From contig NZ_RCZH01000009.1 of the NCBI RefSeq assembly GCF_006438875.1, forward strand, positions 58,046-122,045: a stretch of DNA of 64,000 nt. The letters are read 5' to 3'. Below the pieces are notes generated by a model. The model searched no databases. It saw nothing but the letters and a program-made list of their open reading frames with translations, and was not told the DNA's origin. This DNA is from Flavobacterium pectinovorum. GTDB taxonomy: Bacteria; Bacteroidota; Bacteroidia; Flavobacteriales; Flavobacteriaceae. Of this stretch, positions 44,541-52,241 are shown in pieces (position 1 is the first letter of the stretch; every line of letters starts with the position of its first letter). A program made the position numbers and the translations under genes.

Positions 44541-45989
44541 ATGAAACACACAAAAGTTAAAGACTTATTAAACAGTACGACGACGCTACAGGAAGTGAAT
44601 GCAAAAGGATGGGTGAGAACATTTAGAAATAATCAGTTCATCGCGCTTAATGACGGTTCTACCATTAATAATATACAATGTGTTGTTGATTTTGAAAATA
44701 CACCGGATGAAACTTTAAAAAGAGTTACTACCGGGGCTGCAATTTCGGTAACGGGAACTTTGATCGAAAGTAAAGGTGCAGGTCAGAAATATGAAATTCA
44801 GGTGAACAAACTTGAAATCTTAGGAGATTCTGATGCGGAGAAATTCCCGATACAGCCAAAGAATAAGCCTAGTTTGGATTTCTTGCGTGAAAATGCGCAT
44901 TTACGTGTTCGTACGAATATGTTTGGTGCTATTATGCGTGTGCGTTCGGTATTATCATTTGCAGTTCATAACTATTTTCAACAAAAAGGTTTTGTGTATG
45001 TAAATACGCCAATCATTACAGGTTCTGATGCTGAAGGTGCAGGAGAAATGTTTAAAGTTACAGCTTTGCCATTCGACAATACACCAAGAACTGAAGACGG
45101 AAAAGTAAATTATAAAGACGATTTCTTCGAAAAAGAAACAAACTTAACAGTTTCGGGACAATTAGAAGGAGAGACTTATGCAATGGCTTTGGGGCAGATT
45201 TATACTTTTGGACCAACTTTTAGAGCAGAGAATTCAAATACTTCTCGTCACCTGGCAGAGTTTTGGATGATCGAGCCTGAAGTTGCTTTCAACGATCTTG
45301 ACGATAACATGGATTTAGCTGAAGATTTTATTCAGTATGTAATCAAATATGCTTTAGACAATTGTAAAGATGATTTGGCGTTCTTAGAAGGTAGACTTCT
45401 TGAAGAAGAAAAATCAAAACCACAAGCGGAAAGAAGCGAAATGGCATTGTTGGAGAAATTAAACTTCGTATTGGAGAACAACTTCAAACGTGTTTCGTAT
45501 ACGGAAGCTATTGATATCTTGAGAGATTCAACTCCAAATAAAAAGAAAAAATTCCAATATATTATCAACGAATGGGGAGCTGATTTACAGTCAGAACACG
45601 AGCGTTACTTGGTGGAAAAACACTTTAAATGTCCGGTAATTTTGTTTGATTACCCAGCTAATATTAAAGCGTTTTACATGCGTTTGAATGATAATACTGA
45701 ACCAGGAAGAGAAACAGTTCGTGCAATGGATATCCTTTTCCCTGGAATTGGAGAAATTGTTGGTGGTTCTGAAAGAGAAGAGCGTTACGACGTTTTGATC
45801 GAAAAAATGAAAGCCTTAGAAATCGACGAAGAAGAATTGTCATGGTATTTAGATACAAGAAGATTCGGTTCAGCGACTCACGCAGGTTTCGGATTAGGAT
45901 TTGAGCGTTTGGTATTGTTTGTAACCGGAATGACAAACATTAGAGACGTAATTCCTTTTCCAAGAACTCCTGGAAACGCAGAATTTTAA
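44541..45989 (+). CDS. asnS: Asparaginyl-tRNA synthetase
   Basis: A 482-residue class IIb cytosolic enzyme that charges tRNA-Asn. The N-terminal OB fold (about 15-110) binds the anticodon. The catalytic domain has motif 2 (FGPTFRAENSNTSRHLAEFW) and motif 3 (GFGLGFERLVLFVTGM), ending in the AsnRS-type IRDVIPFPRTPGNAEF. The length is slightly above the E. coli enzyme because of a charged insertion at about 275-345. Its 3' spacer is filled by 8-bp-period repeats. Confidence 0.97.
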   Translation: MKHTKVKDLLNSTTTLQEVNAKGWVRTFRNNQFIALNDGSTINNIQCVVDFENTPDETLKRVTTGAAISVTGTLIESKGAGQKYEIQVNKLEILGDSDAEKFPIQPKNKPSLDFLRENAHLRVRTNMFGAIMRVRSVLSFAVHNYFQQKGFVYVNTPIITGSDAEGAGEMFKVTALPFDNTPRTEDGKVNYKDDFFEKETNLTVSGQLEGETYAMALGQIYTFGPTFRAENSNTSRHLAEFWMIEPEVAFNDLDDNMDLAEDFIQYVIKYALDNCKDDLAFLEGRLLEEEKSKPQAERSEMALLEKLNFVLENNFKRVSYTEAIDILRDSTPNKKKKFQYIINEWGADLQSEHERYLVEKHFKCPVILFDYPANIKAFYMRLNDNTEPGRETVRAMDILFPGIGEIVGGSEREERYDVLIEKMKALEIDEEELSWYLDTRRFGSATHAGFGLGFERLVLFVTGMTNIRDVIPFPRTPGNAEF

Positions 45990-46000
45990 GAAAAAAAGAT

Positions 46001-46230
46001 TTGCCACGAAGACGCGAAGACACAAAGATTTTTTCTTATTATCGTTGCGTCTAAGCAAGGTTTGCCGCGAAGGCCCAAAGACGCAAAGTTTTTTATAAAG
46101 TTTGCTAATCAAAGATTTAAAAAATAAAAATACCACGAAGACACAAAGCAAGTCGATCGCGTATTTTTATTTTTAAAGATTTAAGTCTTTAATTAAAAAT
46201 TAACTTCGCGCCTTTGCGCCTTCGTGGCAA
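46001..46230. repeat. Cluster of GCCAC-initiated 8-bp-period arrays (three forward, one inverted)
   Basis: Three forward arrays: 46002-46027 (from the GCC of TTGCCACGAA, then GACGCGAA, GACACAAA), 46063-46088 (GCCGCGAA, GGCCCAAA, GACGCAAA) and 46132-46148 (ACCACGAA, GACACAAA). A fourth is inverted at 46204-46228 (reverse complement GCCACGAA, GGCGCAAA, GGCGCGAA). All are built as GCCACGAA plus units of GRCRCRAA plus a closing G. They fill the spacer between asnS and the broken GxxExxY gene. Confidence 0.85.
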
Positions 46231-46242
46231 AACAAAAATATT

Positions 46243-46637
46243 ATGCTCTCTGAAAAAACTGAAGAAATTGGAAGAATAATTGTAAACTCTGCTTTTAAAG
46301 TTCATAGACAACTTGGACCGGATTATTAGAAAGAGTTTATAAAGTTTGTTTGGCTCATGAAATTACAAAGGCCGGTCTTGATGTAAAGCGTCAAGTCGAT
46401 ATTCCAATTGTTTATGATGGAATTGAATTTAGCGAAGGATTACGATTAGATTTGTTGATTGAAGATTCTATAATTATAGAAATAAAAGCAGTTGAACAAA
46501 TGAATCCAGTTTGGGAAGCACAAATTATAAGCCAATTAAAATTGCTAAATAAAGATTTAGGCTTTTTAATTAATTTCAATGTACCCTTAATAAAAAGTGG
46601 TATCAGAAGATTTATAAACACGAAAAGAGTATTTTAA
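46243..46637 (+). pseudogene. GxxExxY-family gene broken by a 1-base deletion
   Basis: An ATG at 46243 starts MLSEKTEEIGRIIVNSAFKV and continues to LGP. The frame then hits a stop at 46327. The other frame picks up exactly there with LLERVYKVCLAHEI and runs to 46637 (IEIKAVEQMNPVWEAQIISQ, FLINFNVPLIKSGIRRFI). Together they make the usual product of about 130 residues. The missing base falls in the glycine codon of the name-giving motif (CCG-GA-TTA where CCG-GGA-TTA is expected). The family is of the PD-(D/E)XK nuclease type with unknown role. Translation of a short downstream piece is possible but I consider the gene broken. Confidence 0.85.
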
Positions 46638-46679
46638 AATATTTCAAATAAAAGCCTTAAAGGCAAATAAAAATAAAAA

Positions 46680-46705
46680 CTTTGCGCCTTCGCGTCTTAG
46701 TGGCT
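46680..46705. repeat. Inverted 8-bp-period array after the GxxExxY gene
   Basis: CTTTGCGCCTTCGCGTCTTA with GTGGC; its reverse complement is GCCACTAA, GACGCGAA, GGCGCAAA, G. It lies 42 bases after the broken gene and 20 before rpoN, so the GxxExxY gene is bracketed by forward arrays on the left and this inverted one on the right. Confidence 0.85.
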
Positions 46706-46725
46706 AAAAAAATTAGTGCCTTATT

Positions 46726-48186
46726 ATGCTAAAGCAATTTTTAAATTTAAAATTATCCCAGAAATTATCTCCACAGCAAATTCAGCTGATGAAGTTAATT
46801 CAATTGCCTACGCAAGCTTTTGAGCAACGTTTATTAGAAGAGATGAACGAAAATCCGGCTCTTGAGGCTGGAAAAGAAGAAGAATACGAAGCTGATGAAT
46901 TCGCAAATGAAGACTATGACGATTATGATGATGCAGAATCAGACAGAATCGAAGCAGACGACATTAATATAGACGAATACTTAAGCGACGACGATACTCC
47001 GGATTATAAAACTCAGGTTAATAATTATAGTGAAGACGAAGAACGCGAAACACCTTTTGCTTCTCCGATAAGTTTTCATCAGGATTTAATCAATCAATTG
47101 AATACTTTTATTTTGAATGATGAAGAACGCGAAATCGCCGAATTCCTTGTTGGAAGTATTGATGATATGGGTTACATCCGTAGGAGCGTTCCGGATATTG
47201 TAGATGATATGGCGTTTACTCAGGGTATTTATACGGATGAGAAAATGGTCGAAAAAATGATGCAGGTTATTCATGAGCTTGAACCTTCGGGAGTTGGTGC
47301 GCGTGATTTACAGGAATGTTTATTGTTGCAATTGAAGCATAAAACGCCAACGGAATATGTTGATTTAGCAATTGATATTATCGAAAATCAGTTTGATGCT
47401 TTTACTAAAAAACATTACGATAAACTGCTTCAAAAATATAGTGTTTCAAACGAACAGCTTAAAAAAGCAATTCACGAGATAGAAAGATTAAACCCAAAAC
47501 CGGGAGGATCTTATACCGGAAACAATAAAGTTACCGAAAATGTTGTTCCGGATTTCGCCATCAGAATTGTGGATGGTGAACTAGAATTGACTTTAAACGG
47601 AAGAAATGCTCCGTCTTTGCACGTTTCTAAAGATTATCAGGAAATGATGCAGACGTATAAAGATTCTCGTGATAAATCATCGGCTCAAAAAGATGCTGTT
47701 CAGTTTATCAAACAAAAACTAGATTCGGCTAAATGGTTTATCGATGCGATCAGACAACGTCAGGAAACACTTTTTGTAACCATGAATGCGATTATGCATT
47801 ATCAGGAAGAATTCTTTTTAGATGGCGATGAAACCAAGTTAAAACCGATGATCTTAAAAGATATTGCAGATATGGTTGGTTTGGATATTTCGACGATTTC
47901 GCGTGTAGCCAACAGTAAATATGTTGAAACACCGTACGGAACCAAACTTATCAAAGAGTTTTTCTCTGAAGCAATGAAGAATGATCAGGGAGAAGATGTT
48001 TCGACTTTAGAAATCAAAAAAATTCTTAAAAATACAATTGAAGAAGAAGATAAAAAGAAACCTTTGCCAGACGATCAATTGGCAGATATCTTAAAAGAAA
48101 AAGGTTATCCGATTGCTCGTAGAACAATTGCAAAATACCGTGAACAACTTGATATTCCGGTAGCAAGAATGAGAAAGAAGATATAA
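46726..48186 (+). CDS. rpoN: RNA polymerase sigma-54 factor
   Basis: A 486-residue sigma factor. Region I (1-48: LSQKLSPQQIQLMKLIQLPT) contacts activators. A very acidic region II follows (about 48-115), then the core-binding domain and the C-terminal DNA-binding part with a helix-turn-helix (LKDIADMVGLDISTISRVAN) and the RpoN box ARRTIAKYRE (464-473), which reads the -24 element. It gives the cell the polymerase needed by the NtrC-type regulator at 19556. It is separated from the upstream gene by repeats, with no clear operon partner. Confidence 0.97.
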   Translation: MLKQFLNLKLSQKLSPQQIQLMKLIQLPTQAFEQRLLEEMNENPALEAGKEEEYEADEFANEDYDDYDDAESDRIEADDINIDEYLSDDDTPDYKTQVNNYSEDEERETPFASPISFHQDLINQLNTFILNDEEREIAEFLVGSIDDMGYIRRSVPDIVDDMAFTQGIYTDEKMVEKMMQVIHELEPSGVGARDLQECLLLQLKHKTPTEYVDLAIDIIENQFDAFTKKHYDKLLQKYSVSNEQLKKAIHEIERLNPKPGGSYTGNNKVTENVVPDFAIRIVDGELELTLNGRNAPSLHVSKDYQEMMQTYKDSRDKSSAQKDAVQFIKQKLDSAKWFIDAIRQRQETLFVTMNAIMHYQEEFFLDGDETKLKPMILKDIADMVGLDISTISRVANSKYVETPYGTKLIKEFFSEAMKNDQGEDVSTLEIKKILKNTIEEEDKKKPLPDDQLADILKEKGYPIARRTIAKYREQLDIPVARMRKKI

Positions 48187-48206
48187 TATAAATCATATTC
48201 CACAAT

Positions 48207-48310
48207 AAACCGGACTGAAGTCCGACCCTACAATATTGTTCGAGCCAAAGGCTCTTTTTAAAGTTCCGAAGGAACATATTATATTGTAGAGCTGGACTTC
48301 AGTCCAGTTT
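48207..48310. repeat. 104-base inverted-repeat element C
   Basis: Arms at 48207-48236 and 48281-48310 match in 26 of 30 positions when inverted. Inside are two more palindromes, GAGCCAAAGGCTC (48242-48254) and GTTCCGAAGGAAC (48263-48275). There is no reading frame. It sits just after rpoN. Confidence 0.85.
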
Positions 48311-48339
48311 AAATAAAAGAATATTATTAAAAAAAAATA

Positions 48340-48375
48340 AAAAACCCGACAAATTCAAAATCTGTCGGGTTTTAT
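48340..48375. terminator. Bidirectional terminator between rpoN and the gene at 48396
   Basis: AAAACCCGACA pairs with TGTCGGGTTTT around a 12-base loop, with A before and T after, so it can serve both strands. Confidence 0.8.
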
Positions 48376-48395
48376 TTTATAATAGAAATATCTAA

Positions 48396-48824
48396 TTATT
48401 TATATTGTTCCGGTGTAATCGTAATCTCAAATAGATAGTTTTCTTTTTTGTCGTCGTAGTTATAAATCAAGGTAAAATCGTTGTCACGAAATGTTTGAAG
48501 TCCAGGATTTGCTTTAACGGTACTTAGTAAACTTTCTTCAATGTTTTTCTTTATGGTTTCAATTTCTGCCGTTTCTTTTTCGACATTTAATAAAGTCAAA
48601 TTGTATTGAACAATTTTGTCTTTAGGCAAAGTTACGTTGTCAAGACGAATTCCTTCCTGAATGACTAAAGGGCAATTTTGATTGTATTTTGCAACCAATT
48701 CAACCATTTCCTTGTCGGTAACAGGTTCTTTAAAAGAGTAATATAAAATTAAAGTCAGTGATAATGCTACAATTGCACTTATTATTAAAATATTTAAATT
48801 CTTTTTCTTTTTAGTTTGCAGCAT
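48396..48824 (-). CDS. Hypothetical membrane-anchored protein
   Basis: A 142-residue protein with a basic N-terminus (MLQTKKKKN), one membrane helix at about 10-30 (LNILIISAIVALSLTLILYY), then a domain of about 110 residues outside the cytosol with two helices and paired strands (VQYNLTLLNVEKETAEIE; FTLIYNYDDKKENYLFEITI). I do not recognise a named family. It is encoded 31 bases downstream of tdk on the same strand, so they are probably co-transcribed, with no evident functional link. Confidence 0.75.
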   Translation of the reverse strand: MLQTKKKKNLNILIISAIVALSLTLILYYSFKEPVTDKEMVELVAKYNQNCPLVIQEGIRLDNVTLPKDKIVQYNLTLLNVEKETAEIETIKKNIEESLLSTVKANPGLQTFRDNDFTLIYNYDDKKENYLFEITITPEQYK

Positions 48825-48855
48825 CTTTTACTTTATTTTTTTGTGAAGAAAATAT

Positions 48856-49446
48856 CTATTTGTCCTGATTTTTTTTCATGGCATTATAATAAGCTGCACG
48901 ACTCAGCGGCTCATATTCTTCGGTTTCACCAAGCATGACTAATTTATCATTATCGGTTTTACGAAAACTATAATTAGCGAGATTTCCTGTTCTGGTACAA
49001 ACAGCGTGAACTTTAGTCACATATTCGGCAGTTGCCATAAGCGCTGGCATTGGTCCGAAAGGATTTCCTTTAAAATCCATATCAAGTCCTGCAACTATCA
49101 CACGAATTCCCTGATTGGCAAGATCATTACAAACCGTAACAATTTCATCATCAAAAAATTGCGCTTCATCAATACCAATAACATCGCAGCCTTGTGCTAA
49201 AATAGCAATATTGGCGGCGGCAGGAACCGGTGTTGAACGAATTTCGTTGGCATCATGTGATACAACCATTTCGTCATGATAGCGAGTATCAATGGCAGGT
49301 TTAAAGATTTCGACTTTTTGTTTGGCAAATTGAGCGCGTTTTAATCTGCGGATTAACTCCTCGGTTTTACCCGAAAACATTGATCCACAAATAACTTCAA
49401 TCCAACCAAATTGTTCTTTGTGATTTACTGTATTTTCGAGAAACAT
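48856..49446 (-). CDS. tdk: Thymidine kinase
   Basis: A 196-residue cytosolic type II thymidine kinase of the salvage pathway. P-loop GSMFSGKTEELIRRLKRAQ (about 21-39), the catalytic region DEAQFFDDEIV, the lasso region ALMATAEYVTKVHAVC with one zinc-type Cys (ALCTRT is reduced to AVCTRT), and the C-terminal thymidine-loop side. The zinc-site CxxC pairs of the E. coli enzyme are not complete here. The length is normal. Confidence 0.95.
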   Translation of the reverse strand: MFLENTVNHKEQFGWIEVICGSMFSGKTEELIRRLKRAQFAKQKVEIFKPAIDTRYHDEMVVSHDANEIRSTPVPAAANIAILAQGCDVIGIDEAQFFDDEIVTVCNDLANQGIRVIVAGLDMDFKGNPFGPMPALMATAEYVTKVHAVCTRTGNLANYSFRKTDNDKLVMLGETEEYEPLSRAAYYNAMKKNQDK

Positions 49447-49683
49447 TTTGTATTTTTCTACCTTTAAAAATGAATAGTTTTTATTACTTTGTACTGGTAA
49501 TAAATCGACGTGAAAAATTGCTGTTTTTACACTTTTTCAAAAGTAGAAAATTTTTATCAAATCGAAGATTCGCGAACGCTTATTAACAGAAATAAAAAAA
49601 TATCTTTCAGATTATACCAGGAATAAAGATATTCAAATACAAAATATACTAAAAATACCCTATTCACTATAATTTCAACAGTT

Positions 49684-50703
49684 ATGAAAAAAAAATTGGA
49701 AGCCGATTTAATCAGCATTGCACATCGAATTTTAAAGCTTAAAAATAAATCCGATATCAATCAATTGTATCTTGAAACACAGAAATTATATGAAAAACTA
49801 GCGGTATTGAAGTTTGTAGACGAAAACTTTGATACTGTAAAGCCAACAATCACTCACAGTGAAATCAGCGCGGAAGTTGAAGCTATCTTCGAAAAAGAAG
49901 CGGTAACTCCGGCAGAAACTGTAATTGAAACTCCAATTGTTGCTGAAAAAATTGCAGTAGAAGAAACTCGTGAACCTGTAATCGTTGAAGAAGTAGTTGC
50001 CGAAACTCCGGAAGAAATAACTCCTGAGCTGATTGAAGAAATTGTGGAGGAAGTTGTTGAAGAACCTGTTATTGAAAAAGTAGAGGAACAGGAAGCGATT
50101 AAAGAAACAGAACCTGAAAAAGAAGATAAAACTCCATTTGAAGAAATTTCTTTTACAACAATCAGCGATCTAAAACCAATTCCTAATTTTATTCCGGCTT
50201 TTGAATTAGACAGAGAAGAAGAAAATATAGAGAACAAAATAGAAGAAAAAGCAGAAGAGAAAATAGAAACTGTTACAAAACCAGAGCCTGTTTCTATCTT
50301 ATTTGAAGATTTTGGAATTAATTATGCAGATGCCGAGTTTGTAAAAGTAGACAGTTTTGAATCTGTTTCACCAACTCCGTCAATCACCGAATTTAAAGAG
50401 AATAAAATTGTTGAAACAGCAATTTTAGAAACTCCGGCTGAACCAAGAATAGTAACCCTGAACGAAAAACTGGCAAAAGGTTTTCATGTTGATTTGAATG
50501 ACAGAATTGCTTTTACCAAAAATCTTTTCGGAAACAGTTCGGAAGATTACAGCCGCGTTCTAAATCAATTATTAACGTTCGATACCTACAGCGAAGCTCA
50601 GGAATTTATCGAGAATATGGTAAAACCGGACTATAATAACTGGGAAGGAAAAGACGATTATGCAGAACGCTTTCTAGCAATTATAGAGAAGAAATTCGCG
50701 TAA
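49684..50703 (+). CDS. Acidic protein of unknown function
   Basis: A 339-residue cytosolic protein in three parts. The N-terminal helical part (1-60: ADLISIAHRILKLKNKSDIN) is conserved in style. A long Glu/Val/Pro-rich low-complexity middle (about 65-260) follows, with many EEVVE-type repeats. A C-terminal helical domain (about 265-339) has LNEKLAKGFHVDLNDRIAFT, KNLFGNSSEDYSRVLNQLL and YNNWEGKDDYAERFLAIIEK. Proteins with these ends are widespread in Bacteroidota without an assigned role. Codon bias of the middle creates a false Ser-rich reading frame on the other strand. Confidence 0.8.
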   Translation: MKKKLEADLISIAHRILKLKNKSDINQLYLETQKLYEKLAVLKFVDENFDTVKPTITHSEISAEVEAIFEKEAVTPAETVIETPIVAEKIAVEETREPVIVEEVVAETPEEITPELIEEIVEEVVEEPVIEKVEEQEAIKETEPEKEDKTPFEEISFTTISDLKPIPNFIPAFELDREEENIENKIEEKAEEKIETVTKPEPVSILFEDFGINYADAEFVKVDSFESVSPTPSITEFKENKIVETAILETPAEPRIVTLNEKLAKGFHVDLNDRIAFTKNLFGNSSEDYSRVLNQLLTFDTYSEAQEFIENMVKPDYNNWEGKDDYAERFLAIIEKKFA

Positions 50704-50805
50704 ACACGAATTTCACGAATTTACACGAATTAAAAATAATTTTATAATTATTAGTTTGTGCAATTTTTAAACAAACAGAATTCGTGCTAATTAGTGAAAT
50801 CTGTG
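50704..50805. repeat. GCCAC-type 10-bp-period repeat with inverted partner (F3)
   Basis: ACACGAATTTCACGAATTTA with CACGAATTA (50704-50732) begins at the base after the stop codon. The inverted partner AATTCGTGCTAATTAGTG is at 50779-50796, followed by AAATCTGTG. Confidence 0.75.
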
Positions 50806-50827
50806 TTATCTTAATTTAAATTTAATT

Positions 50828-51559
50828 ATGTCTAAATTATATATCGTTCCAACGCCAATTGGCAATCTTGAAGACATGACTTTTCGTGCCATTCGGATTT
50901 TGAAAGAAGTCGATTTGATCCTTGCCGAAGATACCAGAACGAGTGGGAAATTGTTGAAGCATTTTGAAATTGGCACGCACATGCACAGTCATCATATGCA
51001 CAACGAACACAAAACTACCGAGAATTTAATTGCCCGTTTGAAAGCTGGTGAGAACATCGCTTTAATTTCGGATGCAGGAACTCCAGCAATCTCAGATCCC
51101 GGTTTTTTATTGACGCGCGCTTGTGTCGAAAACAAAATTGAAGTAGAATGTTTACCTGGAGCGACCGCTTTTGTACCTGCTTTAGTAAACAGCGGATTAC
51201 CAAATGATAAATTTGTTTTTGAAGGATTTCTGCCTGATAAAAAAGGACGTCAGACTCGATTTTTGGCTTTAGCCGAAGAAACCAGAACGATGATATTATA
51301 CGTTTCGCCACATAAACTCGTTAAGACTTTAGCAGAGTTTATTACTTTTTTTGGCGAAGACAGACAAGTTTGTGTTTCGAGAGAATTATCAAAATTGCAC
51401 GAAGAAAATGTACGCGGAACCGCAAGAGAAGTCTTAACTCATTTTGAAAAGACAGCTCCGCGTGGCGAAATAGTCGTTGTCGTTGCCGGAAAAACAATAA
51501 TAAAAGAGCCTAAGAAAAGTAAATTTTCAAAAGACGATGACGAAAAAGAAGAAGAATAA
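50828..51559 (+). CDS. rsmI: 16S rRNA (cytidine(1402)-2'-O)-methyltransferase
   Basis: A 243-residue SAM-dependent enzyme that methylates C1402 in the decoding centre. Motifs: PTPIGNLEDMTFRAIRIL near the start, DLILAEDTRTSGKLL, LISDAGTPAISDPGF (SAM loop), LPGATAFVPALVNSGLPNDK, and CVSRELSKLHEE near the end. The usual C-terminus is followed by a Lys/Asp/Glu-rich tail. The tetrapyrrole-methylase fold and the length are normal. Confidence 0.96.
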   Translation: MSKLYIVPTPIGNLEDMTFRAIRILKEVDLILAEDTRTSGKLLKHFEIGTHMHSHHMHNEHKTTENLIARLKAGENIALISDAGTPAISDPGFLLTRACVENKIEVECLPGATAFVPALVNSGLPNDKFVFEGFLPDKKGRQTRFLALAEETRTMILYVSPHKLVKTLAEFITFFGEDRQVCVSRELSKLHEENVRGTAREVLTHFEKTAPRGEIVVVVAGKTIIKEPKKSKFSKDDDEKEEE

Positions 51560-51564
51560 TTTTT

Positions 51565-51670
51565 GCCACGAATTCCACTAATTTCCCGAATTAGAGATCG
51601 AACTTAAAGTAAAAATTCGTGTTCAATTAGTGGAATTGCTTCGCCAGTTCGCTGTCGCTCGGGTCGTGGC
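51565..51670. repeat. GCCAC-initiated inverted repeat (F4)
   Basis: GCCACGAATTCCACTAATTT with CCCGAATTAG (51565-51594) pairs with the inverted AAATTCGTGTTCAATTAGTG (51613-51632) and ends in GTGGC (51666-51670). A GC-richer insert (TTCGCCAGTTCGCTGTCGCT) lies in the right half. Confidence 0.75.
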
Positions 51671-51691
51671 TAAAAAAAATAAATTATAATC

Positions 51692-52036
51692 ATGAGCATT
51701 CAAGCCTTTTTAGAAAAACTAAAACAAACTCCAACCGAAATAACATTCCCGGAAACTATTGCAGTAATCGAAGAAAATTACAATTTTACTCCAACAGCTT
51801 TTCAAAACGGAACACAACACAATGCAGCCGGAGAAAACTCAGGTTCTTGTAAATTATTTGCTTTCGCCAAATTGCAAAACTTAAGTAAAGAAGAAACGTT
51901 GGCGTGTTTTGGTGCTTATTATTTTGAAGAAGTTCTGGGAGATCCAAACGGAACAAATCACCAAAATATTAGAAACTTCATCAACACAGGCTGGAGCGGA
52001 ATTCAGTTTGATGGAAGTGCTTTGGAATTAAAGTAA
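51692..52036 (+). CDS. HopJ-family protein
   Basis: A 114-residue cytosolic protein of the HopJ type III effector family: TPTEITFPETIAVIEENYNF, FTPTAFQNGTQHNAAGENSG, SCKLFAFAKLQ and FGAYYFEEVLGDPNGTNHQN are the conserved stretches. The family was named after a Pseudomonas effector but is widespread in free-living bacteria with no secretion system. No type III system is visible here, so the name should not be read as virulence. The role is unknown. It stands between two repeat-filled spacers. Confidence 0.85.
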   Translation: MSIQAFLEKLKQTPTEITFPETIAVIEENYNFTPTAFQNGTQHNAAGENSGSCKLFAFAKLQNLSKEETLACFGAYYFEEVLGDPNGTNHQNIRNFINTGWSGIQFDGSALELK

Positions 52037-52094
52037 CAGTAAAAACCTTTGTCAAAGTTTAAAACTTTGACAAAGGTAAAACCCGAATGTCTTT

Positions 52095-52158
52095 GCCACA
52101 GATTTCACAGATTAACACAGATTAAAAAAATCCTTTTTAAATCCTTTAATCTGTGGCA
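52095..52158. repeat. GCCAC-initiated hairpin repeat (F5)
   Basis: GCCACAGATT, TCACAGATTA and ACACAGATTA (52095-52124), then the inverted end TAATCTGTGGC at 52148-52158. It makes a complete stem with GCCACAGATTA-type ends. Confidence 0.8.
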
Positions 52159-52241
52159 TTAGAAAAAAAAATCACCTTTCTGATTAAACGATTTTCGATT
52201 TTTACAATCTAAAATCAACACTCTAAAATCTAAAATCAACC

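Noticed and set aside
46001..46230. Possible CRISPR array
   Set aside because: Units are 8 bases, contiguous, degenerate and in both orientations; there are no spacers of uniform length and no cas genes.
49854..50237. Ser/Thr-rich reading frame on the minus strand
   Set aside because: It is the mirror of the Glu/Val-rich middle of the gene at 49684; it has no start signal and no family resemblance.
51692..52036. Type III secretion effector implied by the HopJ name
   Set aside because: No secretion genes are in view and the family is common in bacteria without type III systems; the name is historical.
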